Notes: a model not told the origin generated them from the letters alone. A DNA stretch of 64,000 nucleotides from Gammaproteobacteria bacterium (GCA_021772935.1 JAJFLA010000046.1:248001-312000), one strand, 5' to 3'; positions 35,748-46,547 are shown, counted from the stretch's first letter. Made by a program: numbers and translations.

Positions 35748-36740
35748 CTATCCTATAATTTCCAATTTGTCAGCCTTCATTGCTTGTCTAATTGCATGTT
35801 CTTTCTGAGCTAACCATTCTTTGGCTTTATCTTTTCCCCCAACAAGCCCTTCTCTTTGCATTGCCATTTTTGCGGCTTTGAAACGCTCTGTTTTGTCATC
35901 AACTAGAAAGCAAAAAAGAGAAAAATCATTTCTTTGAAAATCCTGAGCCGATTTAAGTAAATGCTCCGTTTGTCTGGCTACAGACTCAAATTGATTGAGC
36001 TGACCTGTTAAGCGGTCAATCTCTTTATTGGAAACATCATCCATAATGCTCTCAACTTCCTGATATGTGGATTCAACCGCATTTAATTCAGAGTGGACAT
36101 TCCTAAACATCTTGGTGCTGAAGACTGCCACACCATTGATTGAACCAATTGAAGTTTGTGTTCTGGTTATTTCTTGCTGGTCATCACCGTCTTCATCAAC
36201 ATACTTATTGATATACACTAGCCCCACATTGACTACACCAGACCCAGTTCGTGACATATCAATCAGCTTGCGGTTCATCAGGTTTCCAACTCCTTGCAGG
36301 AAGGATTTAGTCAGAATGGAAGCGTCTTGGAGTTTGTTTCTATATTCGCTAATGGCGGATAACCGCTCACTTTTTTCAGCCAGCAGTTTCTTGACTGTCT
36401 TGATTCGCTGCAAACGCTTTTTTTCATTCAAGTACCTACGGCGATCTACTTTAATTTGATCATTTGCATCAAATTTGTCTCTAGCACAACAGTTTCCAAG
36501 GATTGTGACTGTGTCATCTTTTAATTGCGCTACAAAACCGAAGTTATGTTCTGTATTGCACATGTTTCCATTTTCTTTTTTAAGACAACACTTCAATTTT
36601 TCCTCAACGTAATAGTCACCAATTAGGTGTTTGTAGTTTGTTTTATCAATGGGATTTTCACTTTTAAATCCATCCAAGGAACTGATCCCTTCAAACGATA
36701 TAAAAGTTCGAATAACAACTGCTTCTTTCTTATTGCTCAT
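35748..36740 (-). CDS. Cys-rich, coiled-coil island protein, unknown
   Basis: 330 residues. Cys51, Cys52, Cys61, His65, Cys84 and Cys85 (context KCCLKKENGNMC...H...GNCCARDKF) suggest a zinc-binding domain near the N-terminus. Residues about 92-130 and 210-300 are strongly helical and charged, probably coiled coil. No enzyme motif seen. It starts about 110 bp from the right direct repeat and reads toward the island centre, paired with the small membrane protein. Confidence 0.6.
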   Translation of the reverse strand: MSNKKEAVVIRTFISFEGISSLDGFKSENPIDKTNYKHLIGDYYVEEKLKCCLKKENGNMCNTEHNFGFVAQLKDDTVTILGNCCARDKFDANDQIKVDRRRYLNEKKRLQRIKTVKKLLAEKSERLSAISEYRNKLQDASILTKSFLQGVGNLMNRKLIDMSRTGSGVVNVGLVYINKYVDEDGDDQQEITRTQTSIGSINGVAVFSTKMFRNVHSELNAVESTYQEVESIMDDVSNKEIDRLTGQLNQFESVARQTEHLLKSAQDFQRNDFSLFCFLVDDKTERFKAAKMAMQREGLVGGKDKAKEWLAQKEHAIRQAMKADKLEIIG

Positions 36741-36849
36741 ATGGGTCAGTCAACCTGAATGCCATTTCGGTAGTTGAAGGAACTCTTAATATATGAACTC
36801 TAAAAGAAAGATTTCTCAAAACATGAGAACTTCGCAAAAAAAGCGTTAG

Positions 36850-37105
36850 CCTACCAATGGGCCTGTTTGTTTGAAGAAATGAACCCAACCACAACACTGA
36901 TTTGCCGCTCCCAATTTAGTAGCGGTATGACTCATTTCGCCTGGGCTTCGGAATTGGCATGAAATAGAGCGTTAATCGGGCAAGTTTCAGTCCTAGCCAA
37001 TCAACCAGTGAGATCATTCGCAGCGAGCCATGCAAAAAACTGAAGTAAAGCGAGGTCTAATATACGCAGTTTTTTGGCAATATAGCTTTAATGCTGCCTA
37101 TACTC
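36850..37105. repeat. 256-bp direct repeat, right copy, bounding the island
   Basis: Same sequence as 31496-31751 (three mismatches), beginning with the last codons of the transposase (LPMGLFV and stop) with nothing of the gene before it. It ends 28 bp from the 3' end of tRNA-Cys. The stretch 36741-36849 between gene and repeat shows no gene. Confidence 0.95.
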
Positions 37106-37132
37106 TCTATGGGGCGGCATGAGAAGGGTGAT

Positions 37133-37206
37133 TGGAGGCCAGGGTCGGAATCGAACCGGCGTAGACGGCTTTGCAGGCCGCAGCATGACCACTCTGCCAC
37201 CTGGCC
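37133..37206 (-). tRNA. tRNA-Cys (GCA)
   Basis: 74 bases including an encoded CCA. Acceptor arms GGCCAGG/CCTGGCC pair fully, the anticodon loop is CTGCAAA (anticodon GCA), and the T arm has GGTTCGATTCC. Transcribed with the neighbouring tRNA-Gly, probably from upstream of it. Confidence 0.96.
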
Positions 37207-37314
37207 TCAGGGAAGAGTTCCCAGGCAATTGCCCAGAAGCGCGGTATTCTACTATCCACCGAGTCACAATGCTATGTGTTAGATCATGAAAAACCCGGTT
37301 ATTTATGCCACACA

Positions 37315-37352
37315 ATAAAAAACCCGGCGGTGGATTTGGGCCACGCCGGGTT
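37315..37352 (-). terminator. Rho-independent terminator after tRNA-Gly
   Basis: On the minus strand, AACCCGGCG and CGCCGGGTT form a 9-bp GC-rich stem (37344-37352 with 37321-37329) followed by six T. It lies just downstream of tRNA-Gly, so tRNA-Cys may need readthrough or its own promoter. Confidence 0.8.
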
Positions 37353-37360
37353 CAGAAATT

Positions 37361-37436
<76 letters not shown>

Positions 37437-37554
37437 TTTGAGGGGGCGTATTTTAAGCATATAGCCGGTTGTGTCAATGTTAATTTGCCTTAACCCCTTT
37501 CGCACCAAGCCGGTGGGTGGCACAATACCGCCACCTGACTAAGGCATGGGACTC

Positions 37555-37773
37555 ATGGCAAAAGAAGATGTAATCGAAATGGAAGGCAAGGTGCTGGAAA
37601 CCTTACCAAATACCTTGTTTAAAGTTGAGCTTGAAAACGGTCACGTCGTTACTGCTCATATCTCCGGACGAATGCGTAAGCACTATATCCGGATTTTGAC
37701 CGGTGACGGGGTCAAAGTTGAACTCACTCCCTATGATCTTTCCAAAGGGCGTATAACTTACCGTATGAAATAA
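37555..37773 (+). CDS. infA: Translation initiation factor IF-1
   Basis: Single S1/OB-fold factor that binds the ribosomal A site during initiation. Start is the ATG at 37555 ([11 protein letters not shown]), giving exactly 72 residues, the family standard; an ATG three codons earlier adds MGL and is not needed. It is convergent with clpA, as infA lies next to clpA in many gammaproteobacteria. A terminator hairpin follows 10 bp after its stop. Confidence 0.98.
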   Translation: MAKEDVIEMEGKVLETLPNTLFKVELENGHVVTAHISGRMRKHYIRILTGDGVKVELTPYDLSKGRITYRMK

Positions 37774-37783
37774 GCTGTTGTTC

Positions 37784-37823
37784 CCGGCAGCTCAGCTTTC
37801 TGTTGCTGCCGGTAGTGCTTTTT
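37784..37823 (+). terminator. Rho-independent terminator of infA, overlapping the clpA 3' end
   Basis: A perfect 8-bp stem CCGGCAGC/GCTGCCGG (37784-37791, 37805-37812) is followed within 7 bases by five T (37819-37823). From 37792 on, the hairpin is inside the last codons of clpA on the other strand. Confidence 0.75.
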
Positions 37824-40089
37824 GTGGCTCCTGCTTCGCTCGGGTACGAATATTCAGCAGCTTACCTTTCTTCTTCGACAGCGTAATATCGACGTCGCCA
37901 CCTTCTGCCAAGGCACCAAATAACAGGTCGTCCGCCAGTGGACGTTTGATTTTATTCTGAATCACACGTTTCATCGGCCGCGCACCCATTTCAGGATCAA
38001 AGCCCTGCTCTGCCAACCATTCCCGCGCAGGTGTTGATACCGAGATACTGACATCCTTTAAGGCCAGTTGTGCTTCAAGTTCAAGAATGAACTTGTCTAC
38101 GATCAGCAACACCACACTGAAATCAAGCGCACCGAACTGGATCGTAGCATCCAGGCGGTTGCGGAATTCTGGTGTGAAGGTTCTGCGGATTGCTTCGCTG
38201 GAATCGGGAACATGGTCCTGCTCAGTAAAGCCAATGGAGCGTCGCGAGCTTTGTTGTGCGCCCGCATTGGTGGTCATGACCAGGATAACGTTGCGAAAAT
38301 CAGCCTCACGACCATTGGTGTCCGTTAGTTGGCCGTGGTCCATGATCTGTAACAGAATGTTGTAGACATCCGGGTGGGCTTTTTCAATCTCATCCAGCAG
38401 CAATACAGCGTGTGGATTACGAGTGACGGCTTCTGTCAGCAAGCCACCCTGATCAAAACCAACGTAACCCGGTGGTGCACCAACCAATCGTGATACGGAA
38501 TGCGCTTCCATGTATTCCGACATATCGAAACGGATCAATTCAATACCCATGACCATGGCTAGCTGACGCGTCACTTCAGTCTTACCGACGCCGGTGGGCC
38601 CAGCGAACAGGAAGGAACCGATGGGTTTCTCTTCTTCACCCAGGCCTGAACGGGACATTTTGATGGCTGTAGCCAACGCGTCAATGGCCTCATTCTGACC
38701 GAAGACTGTCAGTTTCAAATCACGTTCCAGAGTGCGTAGTGCATCCCGGTCTGAACGCGATACCTGTTTCGCTGGAATACGCGCCATGTGGGCGACAATG
38801 GCTTCAATGTCGTGTTCGTCCAGGAGCTTTTTGCGCTCGGCTTCAGGCAACATCCGTTGCCGTGCACCAGCTTCATCAATGACGTCTATGGCCTTGTCCG
38901 GCAGATGACGATCATTGATATGACGACCGGCCAGTTCTGCGGCTGCACATATTGCCTCATCGGTATATTCAACCTCGTGATGATCTTCAAAACGCGATTT
39001 GAGACCACGCAAGATTTCGATCGTTTCAGGAATGCTGGGTTCTACGATGTCAATTTTCTGGAAGCGCCGTGCCAATGCACGGTCTTTTTCGAATACACCA
39101 CGAAATTCCTGGTAAGTGGTAGAGCCAATACAACGTAATTCACCTGATGCCAATACCGGTTTAATCAGATTGGACGCATCCATGACCCCGCCGGAAGCAG
39201 CACCTGCACCAATAATTGTATGGATTTCATCGATAAACAGTACAGCACCCTCAATCTGGTACAGTTCAGCCAGCACCGCTTTGAGCCTTTTTTCAAAATC
39301 ACCACGATACTTGGTACCCGCCAGTAATGCGCCGAGATCTAGCGAATACAGGGTAGCATCAGCCAACACTTCCGGTACTTCACCTTCAGTGATTCTCAAT
39401 GCCAGGCCTTCAGCCATGGCCGTCTTTCCGACCCCAGCCTCACCTACAAAAAGCGGATTGTTTTTACGTCTGCGGCACAACACCTGAATGGTTCTTTCAA
39501 CTTCACTATCACGTCCAATCAGCGGGTCAATCTTGCCTTCTTTTGCACGCTCATTCAGATTGCTGGTAAAGCTGTCCAGTGCGCTGTTACCGGTATCCGC
39601 GCCTTCTTCCAGAGTTTCAGCCGTGGTTTCTTCGTCAGCACCTGTACTATTTTGATGCAAAGGTGAAATCCCATGGGAAATATAATCCACCACTTCGAGC
39701 CGGCTAACGTCAAATTTGTTCAGTAGATAAATCGCATAGGAATCTTTTTCACTGAATATTGCCACCAGCACGTTGGAACCAATGACCTCCGGCTTACCGG
39801 CCGATTGGACATGATACAAGGCTCTTTGTAATACCCGCTGGAAACCAATGGTGGGTTGGGTGTCACGGTTATCTTCATCAACCAGTACCGGAACGGTATC
39901 ACGCAGGGCTTTTCGCAACTCTGCTTCCAAACCAGTGAGATTAGCACCACAAGCACTGAGTATTGATAGAGCCGAACCATTATCCAGTAATGCCAACAGT
40001 AAATGTTCAACGGTCAGGAATTCGTGACGGGCACTACGTGCCTCCTGATAAGCCTGGCTAATGGTTGCTTCCAGCTCTTTGCTAAACAT
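37792..40089 (-). CDS. clpA: ATP-dependent Clp protease ATP-binding subunit ClpA
   Basis: Unfoldase that feeds substrates to ClpP. 765 residues, normal length. N-terminal double Clp repeat domain (1-145), first AAA+ module with GEAGVGKTAM and FIDEIH, second with GPTGVGKTEV, LLDEIEKAHPD and the sensor region; ClpB-type middle coiled coil is absent, as expected. It lies 65 bp downstream of clpS, the adaptor that delivers N-degron substrates to it. Its last codons overlap the infA terminator. Confidence 0.97.
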   Translation of the reverse strand: MFSKELEATISQAYQEARSARHEFLTVEHLLLALLDNGSALSILSACGANLTGLEAELRKALRDTVPVLVDEDNRDTQPTIGFQRVLQRALYHVQSAGKPEVIGSNVLVAIFSEKDSYAIYLLNKFDVSRLEVVDYISHGISPLHQNSTGADEETTAETLEEGADTGNSALDSFTSNLNERAKEGKIDPLIGRDSEVERTIQVLCRRRKNNPLFVGEAGVGKTAMAEGLALRITEGEVPEVLADATLYSLDLGALLAGTKYRGDFEKRLKAVLAELYQIEGAVLFIDEIHTIIGAGAASGGVMDASNLIKPVLASGELRCIGSTTYQEFRGVFEKDRALARRFQKIDIVEPSIPETIEILRGLKSRFEDHHEVEYTDEAICAAAELAGRHINDRHLPDKAIDVIDEAGARQRMLPEAERKKLLDEHDIEAIVAHMARIPAKQVSRSDRDALRTLERDLKLTVFGQNEAIDALATAIKMSRSGLGEEEKPIGSFLFAGPTGVGKTEVTRQLAMVMGIELIRFDMSEYMEAHSVSRLVGAPPGYVGFDQGGLLTEAVTRNPHAVLLLDEIEKAHPDVYNILLQIMDHGQLTDTNGREADFRNVILVMTTNAGAQQSSRRSIGFTEQDHVPDSSEAIRRTFTPEFRNRLDATIQFGALDFSVVLLIVDKFILELEAQLALKDVSISVSTPAREWLAEQGFDPEMGARPMKRVIQNKIKRPLADDLLFGALAEGGDVDITLSKKKGKLLNIRTRAKQEPQKALPAATES

Positions 40090-40154
40090 TTAAATATTCC
40101 GTGTTTTTCATACTGCTCTGACCGGCTTCAACCATTCTGGTTCATCGGCGTTGT

Positions 40155-40475
40155 TCAGGCTTTTTCCAGTGCACACTTGAGTGGGTGCTCGTTCTGGCGT
40201 GCATAGTCATTGACCTGGGCCACTTTGGTTTCGGCAATTTCAAAGGTGAAAATGCCACAGATGCCTTTACCCCTGGTGTGTACGTGCAACATGATTTGTG
40301 TGGCCTGGTCATGGCCAAGCGCAAAAAAAGTCTGGATTACATCCACCACAAAATCCATCGGTGTGAAATCATCGTTCAGTAATACAACCTTGTACATGGG
40401 TGGCGGTTTGACTTCCGGACGGGCCTCCTCCAGCGCAATACCGCGGTCATGTTGTGATTCCAGCTCGTTACTCAT
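40155..40475 (-). CDS. clpS: ATP-dependent Clp protease adaptor ClpS
   Basis: Adaptor that binds N-degron proteins and the ClpA N-domain. 106 residues; disordered acidic N-terminus, then the core [22 protein letters not shown] with the substrate-binding Asn-Asp-Asp and the TMxxH-like region ([17 protein letters not shown]). Directly upstream of clpA. Divergent from mnmA with about 75 bp between the starts, which should hold both promoters. Confidence 0.97.
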   Translation of the reverse strand: MSNELESQHDRGIALEEARPEVKPPPMYKVVLLNDDFTPMDFVVDVIQTFFALGHDQATQIMLHVHTRGKGICGIFTFEIAETKVAQVNDYARQNEHPLKCALEKA

Positions 40476-40550
40476 ACAAACAATTGTATTACATCTGTGT
40501 ATCGATGTTGAGCCAATTGACGTTCATCGTTTTGACCCCATCTTAATGGC

Positions 40551-41696
40551 ATGAACAGAACCAGTGGCAAAATCATGGTAGCCATGTCCGGCGGTGTAGA
40601 CTCAGCAGTCTCAGCCTTGCTATTGCAAAGACAAGGCTCGGACATTGCCGGCATGTTCATGAAGAACTGGGAAGAAGATGACCGCTTCGGTGCCTGTTCT
40701 GCGGCTGAGGACGTCGCCGATGCTGAGGCCATCGCAACATCCATGGGTATGACCTTGCACACACGCAATTTTGCAAGCGAATACTGGGAGAATGTGTTTG
40801 AAGAGTTTCTCAGTGAGTACCAAGCTGGCCGCACCCCCAACCCTGATATCCTGTGTAACCGTGAAATTAAATTCAAGACATTTCTGGAGCACGCAGAAGT
40901 ACTTGGTGCTGAAAAAATAGCGACCGGCCATTACGTTCGCACAGACTGCAAAGATGGCATGCACCGCTTATTGCGAGGTGTGGACCACAACAAGGATCAA
41001 AGTTACTTTTTGTACGCCGTTGGCCATCAGCAACTGGCCAAGACGCTTTTTCCTGTTGGAGAACTGGAAAAACCCAAGGTGCGCGAGCTGGCTCAACAGG
41101 CTGGTTTTAATATTTTTGATAAAAAAGACAGCACCGGTATCTGTTTTATCGGAGAACGCAATTTTACAAAGTTTCTGGCCGAATACCTGCCCGCCCAACC
41201 CGGTGAGGTTCAAACCACGGACGGCCACGTTATCGGTGAGCACCAGGGCTTGATGTTTCATACCCTTGGTCAGCGCCAGGGACTCGGGATTGGTGGTGTT
41301 AAAGGCTACCCAGAAGCACCCTGGTACGTATTGCATAAAGACCTGGACAACAACATACTTTACGTTGGCCAGGGGCATGAACACCCGTGGTTGCTCTCCA
41401 CCCGACTTGAAGCCGGTCAATTGGCCTGGGTATCAGGGACTGCGCCGACGGCAGCTTGTTCGCTTACAGCCAAGGTCAGGTATCGTCAGCAGGACCAGGC
41501 GGTGTGTATCGAGCAGATCAATGAAGATTGTATACAACTTAAATTCCGGCAAGATCAGCGTGCTGTCACGCCAGGTCAGTCGGTGGTCCTTTATGATGGC
41601 GATGTTTGCCTGGGTGGTGGCATCATAGAAACCATGAACACACCACCGATGAGCCTGCAACCTAAACTTACAGCAACCAAAATGGTAAACACATGA
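40551..41696 (+). CDS. mnmA: tRNA-specific 2-thiouridylase
   Basis: Thiolates U34 of tRNAs for Lys, Glu and Gln. 381 residues. PP-loop [10 protein letters not shown] (11-20), catalytic Cys102 in [12 protein letters not shown] and Cys198 in [10 protein letters not shown], matching the E. coli pair at 102 and 199. The C-terminal 20 residues extend slightly past the usual end. The stop overlaps the start of hflD (ATGA), the usual mnmA-hflD pair. Confidence 0.97.
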   Translation: MNRTSGKIMVAMSGGVDSAVSALLLQRQGSDIAGMFMKNWEEDDRFGACSAAEDVADAEAIATSMGMTLHTRNFASEYWENVFEEFLSEYQAGRTPNPDILCNREIKFKTFLEHAEVLGAEKIATGHYVRTDCKDGMHRLLRGVDHNKDQSYFLYAVGHQQLAKTLFPVGELEKPKVRELAQQAGFNIFDKKDSTGICFIGERNFTKFLAEYLPAQPGEVQTTDGHVIGEHQGLMFHTLGQRQGLGIGGVKGYPEAPWYVLHKDLDNNILYVGQGHEHPWLLSTRLEAGQLAWVSGTAPTAACSLTAKVRYRQQDQAVCIEQINEDCIQLKFRQDQRAVTPGQSVVLYDGDVCLGGGIIETMNTPPMSLQPKLTATKMVNT

Positions 41697-42307
41697 AAGA
41701 ACGCATAATGGCATTGGCGGGCGTATTTCAGGCCACAGAACTGGTCAGGCAAGCTGCCAACCACGGCACCTGGTCCGGCTACGCTGCAGATACCTGTATT
41801 GAAAGTCTGTTGGCTATCGAGGCAGAGACCGTGGAAGATATATACGGTGGCGCTGAAAGATTACGACTGGGTGCAGAAACACTCATTGCGGTACTTCAAG
41901 GTGACCAGCATTACATGGAATGCCTGCGTTATGCAGTCTCCGTCATGCAACTGGAAAACAATTTTCGCAAAAAGTCTGAAATTCAAGCGCAAATAGGTTC
42001 AGAACTACTGACTTTCAACCACGTCGATGATGACACTGAACTTGAACTACATGAGATCAAAGATCTGCAGGCAGAAAAAATCGCAAAGCTTTACACCAGC
42101 ACCATCAGCACACTTTCTCCACGTATTGTCATCAATGGCAGGCCACAATATCTTCAGGTAGATCGTACGGTTAACTGGATACGCACACTTTTATTTGCCG
42201 GTTTACGCTCAGCAGTGCTATGGAGACAAATGGGAGGTGGCCGTTTCAACCTGATGTTCGGACGCAAAAAAATGATCGAACAGGCACAAACACTATTACC
42301 TGGGTAG
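41693..42307 (+). CDS. hflD: High frequency lysogenization protein HflD homolog
   Basis: 204 residues, helical, membrane-associated family linked in E. coli to control of lambda CII. Recognised by [17 protein letters not shown], the loop [17 protein letters not shown] and the ending [16 protein letters not shown]. It overlaps mnmA. purB, the usual next gene, is not present; acnA follows after about 150 bp. Confidence 0.94.
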   Translation: MKERIMALAGVFQATELVRQAANHGTWSGYAADTCIESLLAIEAETVEDIYGGAERLRLGAETLIAVLQGDQHYMECLRYAVSVMQLENNFRKKSEIQAQIGSELLTFNHVDDDTELELHEIKDLQAEKIAKLYTSTISTLSPRIVINGRPQYLQVDRTVNWIRTLLFAGLRSAVLWRQMGGGRFNLMFGRKKMIEQAQTLLPG

Positions 42308-42455
42308 AACCGCCCTTCCCGATTAAGCCCCAACTTGCAATACTATTTGGGAAATGGGGTTCCTATAAGCGATAATATCCAACTTCCCGGATACATACTC
42401 AACATAACATCGCCCGCCCCTTGCCGGGGCAGGACAAAGGTCAATGGAGGCCAGC

Positions 42456-45125
42456 ATGCAAGATTCATTTTCCGTTCGCAGAACACTCTCCGTTAACGAT
42501 AAAAACTACAGTTATTTCAGCCTGCCCTCCTTAAGTGACAGCATTGATATTTCACGTTTACCCTTTTCTTTAAAAATTCTTTTAGAAAACCTGCTACGTC
42601 ACGAAGATGGTGTAGATATTACCCACAGCGATATTAAAGCGCTTGTTAACTGGGATCCGCAAGCTAAACCAGAAACAGAAATCGCGTTTACACCTTCACG
42701 AGTTGTATTACAGGATTTTACAGGCGTACCCGGTGTCGTTGACCTCGCAGCGATGCGTGATGCGATGAAACGGCTTGGTGGTGATCCGGAATTGATTAAT
42801 CCCCTGTCCCCCGCTGAGCTGGTCATTGACCATTCAGTACAGGTGGATCGCTACGGCAGCTCAGATGCCTTGGCAATTAATAACGAAATTGAATTTGGAC
42901 GCAACCAGGAACGCTACAGCTTTCTGAAATGGGGAAAAAGTGCGTTCAGTAATTTCAATGTGGTACCACCCAACACCGGTATTGTGCACCAGGTTAACCT
43001 TGAACATCTTGCACGTGTTATTTTCGGCGCTGAACGTAACGGCGAATTGATGGCCTATCCGGATACGGTGGTGGGTACCGATTCCCACACCACCATGATC
43101 AATGGTATTGGCGTGCTGGGCTGGGGTGTCGGTGGCATTGAAGCCGAGGCCGCCATGCTGGGACAGGCCATTACCATGCTAATCCCACAGGTTGTTGGTT
43201 TCAAATTAACGGGTGAATTACCGGAAGGTGCAACCGCAACCGATCTGGTACTGACCGTGGTGCAGATGTTGCGTGGATTGGGTGTCGTCGGAAAATTTGT
43301 AGAATTCTTTGGTGATGGCCTGCCGAAACTACCACTGGCCGATCGTGCAACTTTGGCTAATATGGCACCTGAGTACGGCGCCACCTGCGGCATATTCCCG
43401 ATTGATGAAGAAAGCCTGAATTATCTGCGCTTATCGGGTCGTTCAGAAGAACAAGTCAAGCTGGTTGAGGCTTATACCCGTGCACAGGGCATGTTCCACA
43501 CCGTTGATTCTCCAACAGCACAGTACTCTGATGTGCTGGAACTGGATATGTCTACAGTTCTACCCAGCCTTGCCGGTCCGATTCGCCCCCAGGACAGGAT
43601 ATTGCTGACCGAAGCCAAGCAGACTTACTTAAAAGACAAAGATGTCTTCACCAAAGGACGTGACGGTGTCGGCACTGCTGATGTGAGCTACAACAACGAG
43701 CAGTTTGCGCTGGAAGATGGCGCGGTGGTGATTGCAGCGATTACATCCTGCACCAATACATCCAACCCAGCGGTCATGCTGGGTGCTGGTTTACTGGCCC
43801 GGAATGCAGCAGCAAAAGGGCTGAGTGCCAAACCATGGGTTAAAACCTCACTCGGCCCCGGTTCACGCGTGGTCACTGATTATCTCAATAAAGCAGGCTT
43901 GATGGATGACCTCGAAACCATGGGCTTTTACACCGTTGGTTATGGTTGCACCACCTGTATCGGTAATTCCGGCCCCTTGCCTGAACCGATTGGCAATGCC
44001 ATTCGCGAGAATGACCTGGTGGCCTGTTCAGTACTTTCCGGCAACCGCAATTTTGAAGGCCGTATCCACGCCAATATCAAGATGAATTACCTGGCCTCGC
44101 CACCGCTGGTGGTTGCCTATGCCATCGCTGGTAATCTGAATATCGATATTACCAGCGAATCGCTTGGTGATGACCATGATGGTAACCCGGTTTATCTGCG
44201 CGATATTTGGCCCAGCAGTCATGAAGTCCAGCAGTGCATTGCCGATAGCGTCACTGCCGATATGTTCAAACAAAGCTACAGCAGTGTATTTGAAGGTGAT
44301 GAACGCTGGCAGAGTGTTGAGTCACCCGTGGGCGAAATGTTTGATTGGCAAGATGACTCGACCTATATCCGTAACCCGCCGTATTTTGATGGCATGAGTA
44401 TGGATGTGCCACCGGTTAATGATATTCGGAACGCACGCTGTCTGGCCCGCCTGGGTGATTCCATCACCACCGACCACATATCCCCGGCTGGTGCAATTGC
44501 CGAGAATTCACCCGCAGGTGATTACCTCAAATCTAAAGGTGTTCAAAGGGATCAATTTAACTCTTATGGCTCCCGCCGTGGTAATCATGAGGTCATGATG
44601 CGCGGCACCTTTGCCAATGTACGTTTGCGTAACCAACTGGCACCTGGCACTGAAGGCGGATGGACTACATTCCAGCCTGATGGCGAAGAAATGACCATAT
44701 TTGAAGCCTCCAGCCGTTACCAGCAGGAAAACACACCATTGGTGGTTGTGGCTGGCAAGGAATATGGCACCGGCTCATCCCGTGACTGGGCAGCCAAGGG
44801 CACGCAACTGCTGGGTGTTAAAGCGGTCATCACGGCCAGCTTTGAACGTATCCACCGCTCCAACCTGATTGGTATGGGTGTTTTGCCTCTTAACTTTATT
44901 GATGGTGAAAGCGCTGACAGCCTCGGTCTGGATGGCACTGAAACCTACGACATTGAAGGTCTGGGTGATGGTTCGGCAAAACAGGTAACCGTGACGGCTA
45001 CCGCTGCTGATGGAAGCAGCAAACAGTTTCAGGCCAAAAGTCGACTGGATACCCCCAAAGAAGTCGATTATTACCGCCACGGTGGTATTTTGAACTTCGT
45101 ATTGCGGCAGTTAGCCAGCCAATAA
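42456..45125 (+). CDS. acnA: Aconitate hydratase A
   Basis: Fe-S aconitase of the TCA cycle, IRP/AcnA class. I start at the ATG at 42456, which has TGGAGG 5 bases upstream; an ATG at 42444 is possible but overlaps that site. 889 residues, close to E. coli AcnA. Cluster ligands lie in [10 protein letters not shown] and in the [12 protein letters not shown] segment; the swivelling C-terminal domain has the substrate loop [13 protein letters not shown] and [12 protein letters not shown]. The GNAT gene starts directly at its end. Confidence 0.97.
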   Translation: MQDSFSVRRTLSVNDKNYSYFSLPSLSDSIDISRLPFSLKILLENLLRHEDGVDITHSDIKALVNWDPQAKPETEIAFTPSRVVLQDFTGVPGVVDLAAMRDAMKRLGGDPELINPLSPAELVIDHSVQVDRYGSSDALAINNEIEFGRNQERYSFLKWGKSAFSNFNVVPPNTGIVHQVNLEHLARVIFGAERNGELMAYPDTVVGTDSHTTMINGIGVLGWGVGGIEAEAAMLGQAITMLIPQVVGFKLTGELPEGATATDLVLTVVQMLRGLGVVGKFVEFFGDGLPKLPLADRATLANMAPEYGATCGIFPIDEESLNYLRLSGRSEEQVKLVEAYTRAQGMFHTVDSPTAQYSDVLELDMSTVLPSLAGPIRPQDRILLTEAKQTYLKDKDVFTKGRDGVGTADVSYNNEQFALEDGAVVIAAITSCTNTSNPAVMLGAGLLARNAAAKGLSAKPWVKTSLGPGSRVVTDYLNKAGLMDDLETMGFYTVGYGCTTCIGNSGPLPEPIGNAIRENDLVACSVLSGNRNFEGRIHANIKMNYLASPPLVVAYAIAGNLNIDITSESLGDDHDGNPVYLRDIWPSSHEVQQCIADSVTADMFKQSYSSVFEGDERWQSVESPVGEMFDWQDDSTYIRNPPYFDGMSMDVPPVNDIRNARCLARLGDSITTDHISPAGAIAENSPAGDYLKSKGVQRDQFNSYGSRRGNHEVMMRGTFANVRLRNQLAPGTEGGWTTFQPDGEEMTIFEASSRYQQENTPLVVVAGKEYGTGSSRDWAAKGTQLLGVKAVITASFERIHRSNLIGMGVLPLNFIDGESADSLGLDGTETYDIEGLGDGSAKQVTVTATAADGSSKQFQAKSRLDTPKEVDYYRHGGILNFVLRQLASQ

Positions 45126-45611
45126 ATGCCAGCAGTCATAGACATTCGTCCAGCAAAGGCTGAAGACGCCGCCCTGTTGATCAGGTTTATCACTGAACTT
45201 GCCATTTATGAGAAAGCAGAAAACGAAGTCGTCGCCACAGAATTGGATATTAAAAATTCAATCTTCGGCGACGACTCAACGACCTCTGCTCTTATTTGTA
45301 GTATCAATAATGAAGCGGTTGGTTTTGCAGTTTATTTTTTCAACTACTCAACCTGGCTGGGTCAACATGGGCTTTATCTTGAAGATTTGTACGTCTCTCC
45401 CCAACACAGGGGAAGCGGCGCTGGCAAAGCACTTTTAAAACATTTAGCCAAAATTGCACTATCCAGGAACTGCGGTCGTCTCGAGTGGAGTGTTATCGAC
45501 TGGAATGAACCAGCGATAAAATTCTACCAGTCACTGGGCGCAAAACCACAAGATGAGTGGGTCGCTTACCGTTTAACCGATAAGGCCCTGGTGGATCTGG
45601 CCAGTAGCTGA
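45126..45611 (+). CDS. GNAT N-acetyltransferase, diamine acetyltransferase-like
   Basis: 161 residues. The acetyl-CoA loop is EDLYVSPQHRGSGAGKALLKHL and the C-terminal part has WSVIDWNEPAIKFYQSLGA. The pattern, including YEKAENEVVAT near residue 28, resembles the SAT1/SAT2 diamine acetyltransferase branch, but the substrate is not determined by sequence. It starts one base after the acnA stop, so it may be co-expressed with aconitase. Confidence 0.85.
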   Translation: MPAVIDIRPAKAEDAALLIRFITELAIYEKAENEVVATELDIKNSIFGDDSTTSALICSINNEAVGFAVYFFNYSTWLGQHGLYLEDLYVSPQHRGSGAGKALLKHLAKIALSRNCGRLEWSVIDWNEPAIKFYQSLGAKPQDEWVAYRLTDKALVDLASS

Positions 45612-45688
45612 CGATAGCAACGATTAAATCTGTATACTTTTTCCTCATAGCTATAGTTAAGCAGCTTAAACAAAGCTCGCAGGACCCA

Positions 45689-45904
45689 ATGAAAAGGAGC
45701 TATATTTTGACTTCAGATTCAAACAATAAAGAGAACCCAAAACCCCAGAAAAATATGATTGGTGTCGGCCTCGCAATAGGCATTGGTGTTGGCGTTGCTA
45801 TTGGCTCCGCAATGGATAATGTAGGCGCGGGTATAGCCATTGGCGTTGCCTTCGGAATCAGTCTCGGTGCCGGTTTAAAGAATAAGAAAAAACCTGAGGA
45901 ATAG
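45689..45904 (+). CDS. Small glycine-zipper membrane protein
   Basis: 71 residues from ATG at 45689. AAGGAG at 45694-45699 lies inside this frame and 7 bases before a TTG at 45707, which may be the true start (65 residues). The body is two Gly/Ala/Ile-rich stretches (MIGVGLAIGIGVGVAIGSAM and VGAGIAIGVAFGISLGAGL) with GxxxG spacing, ending in a basic KNKKKPEE. Likely an inner-membrane or membrane-perturbing peptide. Not recognised as a specific family. Confidence 0.6.
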   Translation: MKRSYILTSDSNNKENPKPQKNMIGVGLAIGIGVGVAIGSAMDNVGAGIAIGVAFGISLGAGLKNKKKPEE

Positions 45905-45918
45905 GACCATCAGTTTTT

Positions 45919-46464
45919 GTGAAAACACAGTCCCAAAATTTACTTAAGCGGAAACATCCGCTTAATTCAAAAGTTGATAGGAAGCCCCCCTTCTCAATTC
46001 GCCTCGCTCAGCAGACTGATGCAAAGGCTGTAAGCGCACTGATCATTGGACTCTCCGACTTTTTTGCGATCAGTTCTTCGACTCAAAACGCGGATAAATT
46101 TTGGCAATCGGTTTCGCCCAAGGCAGTAGCGGAACGAATCAGTTCTGACAGTTATGTTTGTTATGTTGCCGAAAACCCTTCTGGTCTGTGTGGCTTCGTC
46201 GCATTACGGGGTCGCTCTCACTTGTATCACTTGTTCGTCGCAGAGCATTCACATCGCCAAGGCCTTGCTCGCTTGCTCTGGCGAAAAATTTTAGACCACG
46301 CAAACAAACCCAAAATCACTGTAAATTCATCTGTATATGCGGTACCCGTATATGAGCGGTTAGGGTTTATAAAAACTGAGCCCGAAAGATGCGAAGATGG
46401 CATCACATTCGTACCAATGGTGTTTAAAACTGAAAACTGGCAAAGCATTCAACCAGATGTGTAA
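45919..46464 (+). CDS. GNAT N-acetyltransferase
   Basis: 181 residues from a GTG at 45919 with only a weak ribosome site; the frame has no obvious better start before the conserved part (FSIRLAQQTDAKAVSALI). The acetyl-CoA loop is FVAEHSHRQGLARLLWRKIL, followed by SVYAVPVYERLGF. Substrate unknown. It lies 15 bp after the glycine-zipper gene. Confidence 0.75.
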   Translation: MKTQSQNLLKRKHPLNSKVDRKPPFSIRLAQQTDAKAVSALIIGLSDFFAISSSTQNADKFWQSVSPKAVAERISSDSYVCYVAENPSGLCGFVALRGRSHLYHLFVAEHSHRQGLARLLWRKILDHANKPKITVNSSVYAVPVYERLGFIKTEPERCEDGITFVPMVFKTENWQSIQPDV

Positions 46465-46547
46465 AATGAAGCATGTCAATATTGGCCATGGTTACACCGG
46501 TCATGCAATCTTCAATGCCAGCGTTATCTTTCAGGGGGAGGTTTTTT

